NCBI RefSeq assembly: GCF_002872255.1
Contig: NZ_NIPR01000020.1
Location: 1-48,381, forward strand
From: Companilactobacillus nuruki
GTDB lineage: Bacteria > Bacillota > Bacilli > Lactobacillales > Lactobacillaceae
Direction of reading: 5' to 3'
Length of the DNA stretch: 48,381 bases
Shown: positions 25,732 through 33,615 of the stretch, piece after piece
Numbering within the stretch: the stretch's first letter is position 1
Layout: each line of letters starts with the position of its first letter
Made by a program: the position numbers and the translations under genes
The notes under the pieces: generated by a model
The model's input: only the letters and a program-made list of their open reading frames with translations
Told to the model about the DNA's origin: nothing
Database searches by the model: none

Positions 25732-27153
25732 GCCCAAAAATAATAATACAAGAGTTGCTACATAGATGTTGTGCAATCCTGAAAAAAGAATTTGTCTCAT
25801 TTTGGGTAAAAGCTGATGTGGCAAGGAATTTGCTGTTTGCGGATCAATTAATTTGTTCATCATGTCAACGGTAATGTGCTTATTCTCAGCCGCACCTTTT
25901 GCTAAAGCCGTATTTAAAACAATTCCATAAACAGAGACCATCATTGATTGACCAATAGTTCTCAACAATGTATTAAAACTTGTAGCAACTCCAACATTTT
26001 CCGGCTCAACAACTGTCTGAGCAGTTACCGTCGTCGTTGTAATAGTTAGACCAAATCCTAATCCCGCAACTGCCGCCAACATACAGAAGTACCAGAATGG
26101 AGTTGTTGGATTAGCCAATAATAACAACACGTTTGCAATTGCTAAAAAGAAAAGACTGATGTAGATAACCCGGTTGGGTGCCATTTTTTTTATCAATGTT
26201 CCGGCCCAAAATGATCCAAAGATCCACACAATTGAACTTGGTGTGACTGCAAACCCTCCCATTGAAGGACTCAATCCCAAAATACCTTGCATCCAAGTTG
26301 GAATATATGCTTCAAAACCGATCAAAAATCCACTAACTAACAATGCCAAAACATTCTGAATTACAAAAGTTCTGTTTTTAAAAAGATCTAATGGCAATAT
26401 TGGATCTTTTACACGTTTCTCAACTTTAATAAAAATAAATACCGAAATAATAGATACCAATACTAAACCAATTGGTAAAATAACCGCTGTACTACCTATA
26501 TTTTGCAGAGCTAACATCAATGGCAACAACACTAAAACCAATAATACTGTTCCACCATAATCAATTTGTAATTTATCATGTTCTCTTTTTTCTTCTTTAA
26601 AGAAGATCCAAATCAAAGCGATTGTAATTAATCCTACAGGTAAGTTAATTAAGAATACCCAATGCCAGCTTAATTTTTCAACAATAAATCCACCCAGTAG
26701 TGGTGCAATGACCGCTGCTATCCCCCAAGCAGAACCATTAAAGCCTAATATTCTGGCTCGTTTTTCTAGCGGATAAATATCAGCAATAATTGTAAAAGTT
26801 AGGGGTTGAATGGCTCCTGAACCTATCCCCTGTACCACACGAGCCAAAATTAATGTCAACATCGAGTTTGACATCGCACAAAGCGTCGACCCGATGACAA
26901 AGATCACTAGTCCAATCATCAAAACTGGTTTTCTTCCTATAATATCAGACAATTTTCCATAAATTGGGGTTGCTACAGCCGTCATTAATAAATAGATCGA
27001 GAAAACCCAATTCATTAGGCTCACTCCATGTAAACTGCCAATAATCGTTGGCATCGCTGTTGATACGATAGTTCCCTCAATAGCAGTCATAAACGTTGCA
27101 ATAAATACCGCAACTGTAACAATTGCCACATTTGATTGATTCTTTTGTGCCAT
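25678..27153 (-). CDS. MFS multidrug exporter, DHA2 (14-helix) family
   Basis: A 491-residue drug/proton antiporter of the EmrB/QacA/LmrB type with about 14 membrane helices. Motif A is GKLSDIIGRKPVLMIG (~66-81), and the antiporter motif C region is NGSAWGIAAVIAPLLGGFI (~139-157). The start FIATFMTAIEGTIVSTAMPT is typical of DHA2. Substrate unknown. The ATG is preceded by GGGAGGAATTAATTA. The 3' end overlaps the PAP2 gene on the other strand. Confidence 0.9.
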   Translation of the reverse strand: MAQKNQSNVAIVTVAVFIATFMTAIEGTIVSTAMPTIIGSLHGVSLMNWVFSIYLLMTAVATPIYGKLSDIIGRKPVLMIGLVIFVIGSTLCAMSNSMLTLILARVVQGIGSGAIQPLTFTIIADIYPLEKRARILGFNGSAWGIAAVIAPLLGGFIVEKLSWHWVFLINLPVGLITIALIWIFFKEEKREHDKLQIDYGGTVLLVLVLLPLMLALQNIGSTAVILPIGLVLVSIISVFIFIKVEKRVKDPILPLDLFKNRTFVIQNVLALLVSGFLIGFEAYIPTWMQGILGLSPSMGGFAVTPSSIVWIFGSFWAGTLIKKMAPNRVIYISLFFLAIANVLLLLANPTTPFWYFCMLAAVAGLGFGLTITTTTVTAQTVVEPENVGVATSFNTLLRTIGQSMMVSVYGIVLNTALAKGAAENKHITVDMMNKLIDPQTANSLPHQLLPKMRQILFSGLHNIYVATLVLLFLGLLLNALELKNRKILGSE

Positions 27154-27168
27154 TAATTAATTCCTCCC

Positions 27169-27217
27169 ATAAAAAAAGAGACTTTCTCTAAAGATAAACT
27201 TTAAAGAACGCCTCTGT
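27169..27217 (-). terminator. metK terminator
   Basis: On the minus strand AGAG and TTCTTTAAAG pair with CTTTAGAGAA and CTCT, followed by seven T. It lies between metK and the MFS gene. Confidence 0.7.
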
Positions 27218-27226
27218 AATCACCGA

Positions 27227-28420
27227 TTAAATTTTCAAGAAACTCTTAATATCATTAATTTTATCAAGTTGTTCCCATGGTAAATCGATATCTGTACGCC
27301 CGAAGTGACCATATGCGGCCGTCTTCTTATAAATTGGTCTTTGTAGATCAAGCATCTTAATGATACCTAGTGGTCGTAAATCAAAGAACTTATTAATAAC
27401 TTGTTCAATTTGTTCTTCAGAAAAATCACTCGTACCAAAAGTATCAACGTGAACTGATACTGGTTTTGCTACACCAATGGCGTAAGCAATTTGAATTTCA
27501 ACCTTTTCAGCAACACCTGCAGCTACTAAATTTTTAGCTATGTATCTAGCTGCATAACTTGCTGATCGGTCAACCTTAGTAGCATCCTTACCAGAGAAGG
27601 CACCACCACCGTGACGTGCAAAGCCACCATATGTATCTACAATAACTTTTCGTCCGGTAAGTCCAGAATCTCCTTCTGGACCTCCAATAACAAAACGACC
27701 AGTAGGATTAATTAAAATCTTTGTCTTGTCGTCCATCATATTTGCTGGAACTACTTCATCAATGACATATTTTTTAATGTCTTTTTGAACTTGTTCCAAA
27801 CTAGCCTCAGCCTTATGTTGAGTACTTAAAACAATTGTATCTACACGAACTGGATGATCGTTTTCATCATATTCGATAGTTACTTGTGATTTAGCATCAG
27901 GCATTAAGTAATCAATTGTGCCATTTTTTCTGACTTCAGCCGTTTTTCTCATTAACTTATGAGCCAAAGAAATTGGCAATGGCATAAATTCCTTAGTTTC
28001 ATTAGTGGCAAAGCCAAAAACAAAACCTTGATCACCAGCACCGATTTGATCCAATGGATCTTTATCATTGTTACCCCGTTCTTCAAGTGCATCATCAACA
28101 CCCGCAGCGATATCAGGAGATTGTTCATCTAGTGCAACTAGTACGGCACAACTATTACCATTAAAGCCAGGATTTGATCCATCATAGCCAATATCAGTAA
28201 TTGTTTTACGTACGACACTTTGAATATCAACATATGCAGATGTAGAAATTTCACCTACAACTAGAACTAAACCAGTTGTAACAGTTGTTTCGCAGGCAAC
28301 ACGCGCATCTTTATCCTTTGCTAAAATAGCATCGAGAATTGCATCACTTATTTGATCAGCAACTTTATCTGGATGTCCTTCTGAAACTGATTCAGAAGTA
28401 AATAAATAATTTTTTGACAT
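27227..28420 (-). CDS. metK: S-adenosylmethionine synthetase
   Basis: Makes SAM from methionine and ATP. The product is 397 residues from the ATG at 28420, the usual length; GGTGG precedes it and forms part of the riboswitch. Signatures are [19 protein letters not shown] (~6-24), [12 protein letters not shown] (~117-128), the glycine-rich loop [17 protein letters not shown], and conserved C-terminal [15 protein letters not shown]. It is a single-gene unit controlled by the SMK box. Confidence 0.97.
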   Translation of the reverse strand: MSKNYLFTSESVSEGHPDKVADQISDAILDAILAKDKDARVACETTVTTGLVLVVGEISTSAYVDIQSVVRKTITDIGYDGSNPGFNGNSCAVLVALDEQSPDIAAGVDDALEERGNNDKDPLDQIGAGDQGFVFGFATNETKEFMPLPISLAHKLMRKTAEVRKNGTIDYLMPDAKSQVTIEYDENDHPVRVDTIVLSTQHKAEASLEQVQKDIKKYVIDEVVPANMMDDKTKILINPTGRFVIGGPEGDSGLTGRKVIVDTYGGFARHGGGAFSGKDATKVDRSASYAARYIAKNLVAAGVAEKVEIQIAYAIGVAKPVSVHVDTFGTSDFSEEQIEQVINKFFDLRPLGIIKMLDLQRPIYKKTAAYGHFGRTDIDLPWEQLDKINDIKSFLKI

Positions 28421-28424
28421 ATCT

Positions 28425-28498
28425 TTTCCACCTTTTCGGTTACAGGGCCTCTCCTTAAACAAAAAAAGGATCCCATCAGGAACCTCTTAATAGACTAA
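28425..28498 (-). promoter_or_regulatory. SMK box (SAM-III riboswitch) of metK
   Basis: On the minus strand the leader has the conserved GGTTCCTGATGGGATCC segment and, next to the start codon, GAGAGGCCCTGTAACCGAAA with the Shine-Dalgarno GGTGG just after it. This matches the SMK box of Enterococcus and other Lactobacillales metK genes, in which SAM binding pairs the anti-SD with the ribosome binding site and blocks translation. No terminator is present, as expected for a translational switch. Confidence 0.85.
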
Positions 28499-28533
28499 CA
28501 CAAAGTAAATTTATTTTCATGAAAAAACTTGGT

Positions 28534-28562
28534 TTGACGTTAATCTTTTTCTACATTAATAT
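28534..28562 (+). promoter_or_regulatory. promoter of the unknown membrane protein gene
   Basis: TTGACG (28534-28539), a 17-base spacer and TAATAT (28557-28562). It is followed by AAGGAG about seven bases before the ATG at 28589. Confidence 0.6.
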
Positions 28563-28588
28563 GTTTTTATACTCTATAAGGAGTCAAT

Positions 28589-29263
28589 ATGGATAAGTTA
28601 AAATCTAAAAAAATCGTATTAAGCATCATCGAATTTATCAGTTATCATATTTTTCCATTCATCTTTATTTTTATTCACGATCTAAATAACTATTCTTTAC
28701 ATGGTTTTTTGATCATCATGGTGGCCATGGTGGCTTTATATAAGGAATATATTTTAACCCTGAATCCTAATAAATACTTTCACATCTTATACAGTGGAAT
28801 ATATTTATTGTTGGCGGTTCTTTCATGGCGTTCCCTTAATTTGTTTGTAGTACTATTGATTTTCGTGCAGTTAGTCCTCTTATACACAGTCCGCTACCTA
28901 CCCGATAATTACCAAAATCTGGTATCTCTAATTAAAGATTTTGTAGTTCCAAGTTTTATGTCAATTGCATTAGCTTTTACCTACATGCACTTCATTTCAG
29001 TAAATTTTGTCGTGCCATTGCTTCTAGTTAACCTGGCAACCGTATTGATAAACTATTTTGAAGGTAACAAATTCGACTATATTCAACTAGGTGCAATTTC
29101 GGCCCTGAGTATTATTTTATTCTTACTCAACTACATTAGTTTATGGACAACTCTAATCATTATTATCTTTGTCGTATCTATGTCACTATTAAAGAAATAT
29201 CGTAATTTCTCACTACCCAATCTCTTTTATCGAGTGATTGGAAATTTGATTTTAATTATTTGA
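28589..29263 (+). CDS. polytopic membrane protein of unknown function
   Basis: A 224-residue protein made almost wholly of hydrophobic segments (about seven) with short polar links. It begins with MDKLKSKKIVLSIIEF and has a small basic cytoplasmic stretch (SLLKKYRNFSLPN) near the end. I see no catalytic motif and do not recognise the family. It has its own promoter and RBS and stands upstream of the broken SdpI-like gene, so a shared bacteriocin-immunity or stress role is possible but unsupported. Confidence 0.65.
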   Translation: MDKLKSKKIVLSIIEFISYHIFPFIFIFIHDLNNYSLHGFLIIMVAMVALYKEYILTLNPNKYFHILYSGIYLLLAVLSWRSLNLFVVLLIFVQLVLLYTVRYLPDNYQNLVSLIKDFVVPSFMSIALAFTYMHFISVNFVVPLLLVNLATVLINYFEGNKFDYIQLGAISALSIILFLLNYISLWTTLIIIIFVVSMSLLKKYRNFSLPNLFYRVIGNLILII

Positions 29264-29351
29264 TTAGACGTTCAGTATAATACTCATTAATCTTTAGTTG
29301 TTACGAAATAATCGAACTATAATGGCAACAAAAAGAATTGAAGTGATAATC

Positions 29352-29986
29352 ATGAAAAATATTAATCGCTTTAAAATAGAAACCACTTTAACTATCTGGC
29401 TTCCGTTACTAGTCTCTTTGTTGTTCTGGAACAAAATTCCCAATCGCCTACCAACACATTTTAATGCTCAGTTTGTAGCTGACAGTTGGAGTTCCAAATT
29501 AGTGGCTATTACTACACTACCAATTATCTTAACAATAGCCCAATTGTTCTTAATTTTAGTTATTTCTAAGGACCCAAAGGAAGGAAATATTCATCCAAGG
29601 GTTCAAAAAATAGTTTTTCAATCATGCCTATTTTGTCAATAATAATTCTTCCAGTTATTATTCTCAAGGCATTAAATTTTTTCCCCACCTTGCTAGAAAA
29701 TAGCTACTTTGATCTACTCTTCGGATTTCTTTTCATCATCCTTGGCCTAGTTTTAGGAAAAGTTCGTCCAAATTACACTGTTGGCATAAGACTTCCTTGG
29801 ACTTTACATAGTGAACAAAATTGGAAAATGACTCATAAATTTGGTGAAAAGATATATATTGTTGGCGGGATAATTATGATTGTTAGTTCATTTGTACCGA
29901 TGATATCTTTATTCACGCCTATTCTAATAATTGTTGCTTTAATACCATGTATTTATTCTTACTTGCTTTATAAAAAAGGTATTTGA
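29352..29986 (+). pseudogene. frameshifted SdpI/DUF1648-family membrane protein
   Basis: Two adjacent reading frames together make one SdpI-like protein of about 210 residues. The first half (29352-29642) has the DUF1648 signature NRLPTHFNAQFVADSW between two helices. The second half (29624-29986) continues in the -1 frame with further helices and GKVRPNYTVGIRLPWTLHSE, the characteristic SdpI C-terminal segment. The break falls near 29615-29630, around runs of A and T, where loss of one base would produce exactly this shift. SdpI proteins protect Bacillus from its SDP toxin. A sequencing error in the homopolymer is the alternative to a real pseudogene. Confidence 0.75.
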
Positions 29987-30018
29987 AATCATCTCATATT
30001 TATGGGATGATTTTTTTG
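29986..30018 (+). terminator. terminator of the SdpI-like gene
   Basis: ATCATCTCATA and TATGGGATGAT form the stem, with one G-T wobble and seven T following. Confidence 0.8.
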
Positions 30019-30021
30019 TAC

Positions 30022-30055
30022 AAAAAAACACCTAATCGAAATTAGGTGTTTAACG
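30022..30055 (-). terminator. terminator of the tRNA-Glu/tRNA-Val unit
   Basis: AACACCTAAT and ATTAGGTGTT pair around a four-base loop. The minus strand ends in seven T, after the tRNA-Val gene. Confidence 0.85.
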
Positions 30056-30064
30056 TTTTTGGAA

Positions 30065-30137
30065 TGGAGGATACAGGGATCGAACCTGTGACCTCCTGCT
30101 TGTAAGGCAGATGCTCTCCCAGCTGAGCTAATCCTCC
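30065..30137 (-). tRNA. tRNA-Val (anticodon TAC)
   Basis: A 73-base cloverleaf with acceptor GGAGGAT/ATCCTCC, D-arm TAGCTCAGCTGGGAGAGC, anticodon loop CTTACAA (anticodon TAC) on stem TCTGC/GCAGG, and T-loop GGTTCGATCC. CCA is not encoded. Confidence 0.95.
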
Positions 30138-30141
30138 AAAA

Positions 30142-30213
30142 TGACCCGTACGAGATTTGAACTCATGTTACCGCCGTGAAAGGGCGGTGTCTTAACCACT
30201 TGACCAACGGGTC
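30142..30213 (-). tRNA. tRNA-Glu (anticodon TTC)
   Basis: A 72-base cloverleaf with acceptor GACCCGT/ACGGGTC, D-arm TTGGTCAAGTGGTTAAGACA, anticodon loop CTTTCAC (anticodon TTC) on stem CCGCC/GGCGG, and T-loop AGTTCAAATCT. It is four bases upstream of tRNA-Val on the minus strand, so they are co-transcribed. Confidence 0.95.
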
Positions 30214-30336
30214 ATAAATATTTATTATGTATTGCTCTCTTAAGCACAAGAAATATAATACAATATAAATAAAGATGGAGCAAGTCTTTTTTTTATTTTT
30301 TTGAACTTTTTTTCAAATTTAGGAGGATAATGAACT

Positions 30337-30960
30337 TTGAATGTGCAAAATTACTTTGAAAACGCAGAAACTATGGATTTGGCTAAAGATATGCTAGGAC
30401 ATACTTTTACATATAATTCGAATCAAGGAGAATTTTCAGGAATAATTGTGGAAACTGAAGCTTACCTTGGCCCAATTGATATGGCATCCCATAGTTATAA
30501 TGGTCGTCACACCAAAGCTAATGATCCTTTATATCAGGCTGGTGGAACTATCTATATTTACTCAATTCACAGTTGGTTAGATATGGATATTAGTATTCAA
30601 AAAGCTGGCACTCCTAACGGGATTTTAATTAGAGCCTTACAACCACTTAAGGGTATAGAAAAAATGGAAATCAATCGTAACAAAACTGGCTTTGACGTTA
30701 CTAATGGTCCTGCCAAATGGATGGCAGCTTTTGGTATCAAAAATAAAGATCTATCTGGAACAATGCTAAATAAAAATAATTTTTCGTTTTCAACAAAAAA
30801 AGTCCAAGCTCCCAAAAGTATTTTAGCGACACCTAGAATCGGTGTGAAAAATAAAGAGCCCTGGACTTCAAAAAATATGCGTTTTATCGTTGAAGGTAAT
30901 CCCTACGTATCTAAGCTAGCCAAACGAGATATGAATCTAGAAACTTATGGCTGGTTATAA
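30337..30960 (+). CDS. DNA-3-methyladenine glycosylase (AAG/MPG family)
   Basis: A 207-residue base-excision enzyme that removes alkylated purines. Conserved parts are the catalytic region IIVETEAYLGPIDMASHSY (~34-52), GGTIYIYSIHSWLDMDI (~69-85) and NGPAKWMAAFGI (~121-132). The start is probably TTG at 30337, 11 bases after AGGAGGA. An ATG nearer the Shine-Dalgarno (30330) opens only a nine-codon frame that overlaps the gene start. The GTG at 30343 is another possible start. Its stop codon overlaps the end of the convergent ATPase gene by six bases. Confidence 0.9.
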   Translation: MNVQNYFENAETMDLAKDMLGHTFTYNSNQGEFSGIIVETEAYLGPIDMASHSYNGRHTKANDPLYQAGGTIYIYSIHSWLDMDISIQKAGTPNGILIRALQPLKGIEKMEINRNKTGFDVTNGPAKWMAAFGIKNKDLSGTMLNKNNFSFSTKKVQAPKSILATPRIGVKNKEPWTSKNMRFIVEGNPYVSKLAKRDMNLETYGWL

Positions 30961-32757
30961 TCGGTCGCTCCGAGCACGCAAAGCATACAAAATGGCGACT
31001 GTATCAACGACCTCTTGGAACAATGCCCCGATGATGGTTGGAATCAAACCAAAAGCAGCAATTATCATTAAAACTATACAAATAAAAATTCCTAACAACA
31101 CCGCTTCACGGGCAATTTTCATCGTATCATGGGAAATTTTTACAACTGTGCTTACCTTGCTTAAATCATCTTGTAAAATAACTGCATCAGCTGATTCACT
31201 AGCTGCATTGGCACCTTTATATCCCATTGCAATACCTACATCGGCTAAAGCAAGAGCCGGAGCATCATTAACACCATCACCTACCATAATAGTTGGATGG
31301 TATTCTTTGTCCAAACCATTAATAATTTTAACCTTATCTGCTGGCAAACTTAGTGGGTAAGACTTAGTTATCCCTACTTCAGAGGCAACCATTTCGGTTG
31401 CTTCTTTTTTATCTCCAGAAATCATTAAAACATTCTTAATACCAAAGTCCTTCAATTTTTGAATCGTTGATTTAGCTTCAGGGCGAATCTGATCAAGTAA
31501 GCTATAAAAGCCAGCGTACTTATCATCAATTGAGATATAAACGCCCGATCCTTTTACATCATCTACTTTTTCATCAGTAACGAATTCACCCTGACCTACC
31601 TTGACTATATGTCCTTCAATCATCCCAATAATGCCTTGAGCCGTATACTCTTTTAAATCATCAGCTGAATATAATTGTAATCCAGCCTCTTTAGCATAAT
31701 TAACAATTGCCTCCGCCATAACATGACTTGAATTTTGCTCAATTGAAGCTGCATAGGACATCACTGTTTCCTTATCAAAATCATTTCTCGTCTCAAATTG
31801 ATCAACAACCAATTTTCCTTTGGTAATCGTTCCTGTTTTATCAAATGCTATTGTATTTGCAGAATTCAATTTTTCTAGAGCCGTTCCTGATTTGATAATA
31901 ATCCCGTTTCTACTAGTTCGACTCATTCCTGATACAAATGCTATTGGAGCTGCCAAAATCAATGGACATGGTGATGCTACTACCAAAACCTGAGCGATTC
32001 TGACAGGATCTTTAGAAATATACCAGGCTATCCCAGCAATTATATAAGCAATTAAAGTAAACGGTACAGCGTATCGATCCGCCAAACGAACAAAATGCGC
32101 TGGATGCGTCTCTGATTCTTTAACTAATTTAACAATTGCTTGATATTCAGAATCAGCCGCAATCTTTTCAGCTCTGATTTTAAAAGGATTCTCTCCATTA
32201 ATTGAACCAGACATAACGTGACTATCTTTTTGTATATTAACTGGAACTGATTCACCGGTTAGTGAAGATTCATCAAGCTCCGATTGTCCTTCAAAAACAA
32301 TTCCATCAACTGGAACCTGTTCTTTAGGACGAATTAATAATTCATCACCCACCTTAACATCGTCAATATCAATATCTCTAATATGGCCATTGTCTTCAAC
32401 TAAGTGCGCTTGTGATGGTGTATTATCCAATAACGACTTCAGTTCGCTTTTAGCCTTATTTGCAGCGTACTCTTCCAAAGTATCACCACCAGTTAACATC
32501 AAAAGTACGATCCAACCAGCCCAATACTGCCCCAAAACAATCGTTGCTACAATTGCGGTAATTGCTAACAAATCAATTCCAAAACTGCCTGACTTTAAAA
32601 CTTTAATCATGTCAATAAACATAATTAATGCTAAAAGCAAACCGAGAATACTAATAATCAATTGGGCATAACCGGCCTGATGAAAACCAAATTGTAAAAT
32701 TGTAGCTAATGCTCCAATTGTCAAAGTACTATATAGTTTAATCTTGTCTGAGTTCAT
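30955..32757 (-). CDS. P1B-type heavy-metal-transporting ATPase
   Basis: A 600-residue P-type pump without an N-terminal metal-binding domain. Motifs: TGES (167-170, actuator), SPC in ASPCPLILAAPIAF (262-264, membrane metal site), DKTGT (phosphorylated Asp306), and GDGVNDAPALALADVG in the hinge. The usual SEHPLA sequence of the nucleotide domain reads SSHVMAEA here, with the proline replaced. An SPC rather than CPC metal site and the last helix ending QEVVDTVAILYALRARS point to the P1B-4-like group, linked to Co, Zn, Fe or Cd; the ion cannot be settled by sequence. No metal-responsive regulator lies beside it. Confidence 0.88.
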   Translation of the reverse strand: MNSDKIKLYSTLTIGALATILQFGFHQAGYAQLIISILGLLLALIMFIDMIKVLKSGSFGIDLLAITAIVATIVLGQYWAGWIVLLMLTGGDTLEEYAANKAKSELKSLLDNTPSQAHLVEDNGHIRDIDIDDVKVGDELLIRPKEQVPVDGIVFEGQSELDESSLTGESVPVNIQKDSHVMSGSINGENPFKIRAEKIAADSEYQAIVKLVKESETHPAHFVRLADRYAVPFTLIAYIIAGIAWYISKDPVRIAQVLVVASPCPLILAAPIAFVSGMSRTSRNGIIIKSGTALEKLNSANTIAFDKTGTITKGKLVVDQFETRNDFDKETVMSYAASIEQNSSHVMAEAIVNYAKEAGLQLYSADDLKEYTAQGIIGMIEGHIVKVGQGEFVTDEKVDDVKGSGVYISIDDKYAGFYSLLDQIRPEAKSTIQKLKDFGIKNVLMISGDKKEATEMVASEVGITKSYPLSLPADKVKIINGLDKEYHPTIMVGDGVNDAPALALADVGIAMGYKGANAASESADAVILQDDLSKVSTVVKISHDTMKIAREAVLLGIFICIVLMIIAAFGLIPTIIGALFQEVVDTVAILYALRARSDRL

Positions 32758-32981
32758 AAAATCACAACCTTTGCGATATAATTTTACTTTTGAATCAAGT
32801 ATACATTGTTATAAACAAAAATTGAAGGCTTAAATGGAATGATTCTTATTTAATTATCATTTTTAAAAGTTTTACAAAGTAACTATAAAAGTATACTTAC
32901 TTGTTATTCAAATGAACTGATTTCTTTAGATATAAACCTATATAGATTTAATTATTACAAAATTAGATTTATTTGCGCAAA

Positions 32982-33016
32982 TAAAAAACAACCATATCTT
33001 TATTGATATGGTTGTC
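32982..33016 (-). terminator. nrdDG terminator
   Basis: ACAACCATATC and GATATGGTTGT form an 11-base stem. The minus strand continues with six T. It lies after nrdG. The remaining bases up to the ATPase start (32758-32981) are AT-rich and contain a TATACT -10-like element for that gene. Confidence 0.85.
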
Positions 33017-33045
33017 ACAAGCGTTTCATTTATCACTTGATAATA

Positions 33046-33615
33046 CTATTTAACCAATTTATCCCAGATCACAACGCTATCACTAGCCAAAGACTTTGGT
33101 ACATCAATGATTCTTTGATTAGAAGACCCCCTAAATTGTAACGTTAAGTCCTTTTTTCTAAGCAAAAATCTACCGTCAACTAATATATCAAGCATAGATA
33201 ACATTTCTAACTTGTCATCTGATTCTTGCATTAGTTCATCCCACGAATAGCCTGTCCAAGACCAAATATCCTTAGTATGTCCAAATTCTTTTCTAATACG
33301 TTTACACAATGATAAACATACCTCAGTATTCAAAAAAGGTTCTCCACCCAAAAGGGTTAATCCTTGAACGTAGTCTTCGCTAAGATCCTTAATAATTTGA
33401 TTTTCTAATTCTTTAGTATACGGCTTACCATACCTGAAATCTTGAGCTGCAACGTTATAACAACCTGGACATCTAAATAAACATCCAGAAACATATAGAC
33501 TGCATCTAACACCTTCACCATCAACAAAATTAAATGGTTTATAATCAGCTATTCTTTTAAGACTGTGGTCCTTGCTTAGCCATTCTTTGGGAGTCGGATT
33601 GTTTGGCTCTCTCAT
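33046..33615 (-). CDS. nrdG: anaerobic ribonucleotide reductase activating protein
   Basis: A radical-SAM protein of about 189 residues that generates the glycyl radical in NrdD. The 4Fe-4S motif is CLFRCPGC (CxxxCxxC) and the segment YKPFNFVDGEGVRCSLYVSG is typical; GGEPFL follows. The start overlaps the end of nrdD. The frame opens at 33627, but the ATG at 33615 gives the usual family N terminus (REPNNPTPKEW). There is no clear Shine-Dalgarno before it, so translation is likely coupled to nrdD. Confidence 0.92.
   Translation of the reverse strand: MREPNNPTPKEWLSKDHSLKRIADYKPFNFVDGEGVRCSLYVSGCLFRCPGCYNVAAQDFRYGKPYTKELENQIIKDLSEDYVQGLTLLGGEPFLNTEVCLSLCKRIRKEFGHTKDIWSWTGYSWDELMQESDDKLEMLSMLDILVDGRFLLRKKDLTLQFRGSSNQRIIDVPKSLASDSVVIWDKLVK

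Noticed and set aside
30955-32671. Plus-strand frames inside the P1B ATPase gene
   Set aside because: Shadows of the ATPase on the opposite strand, with no RBS and unnatural composition.
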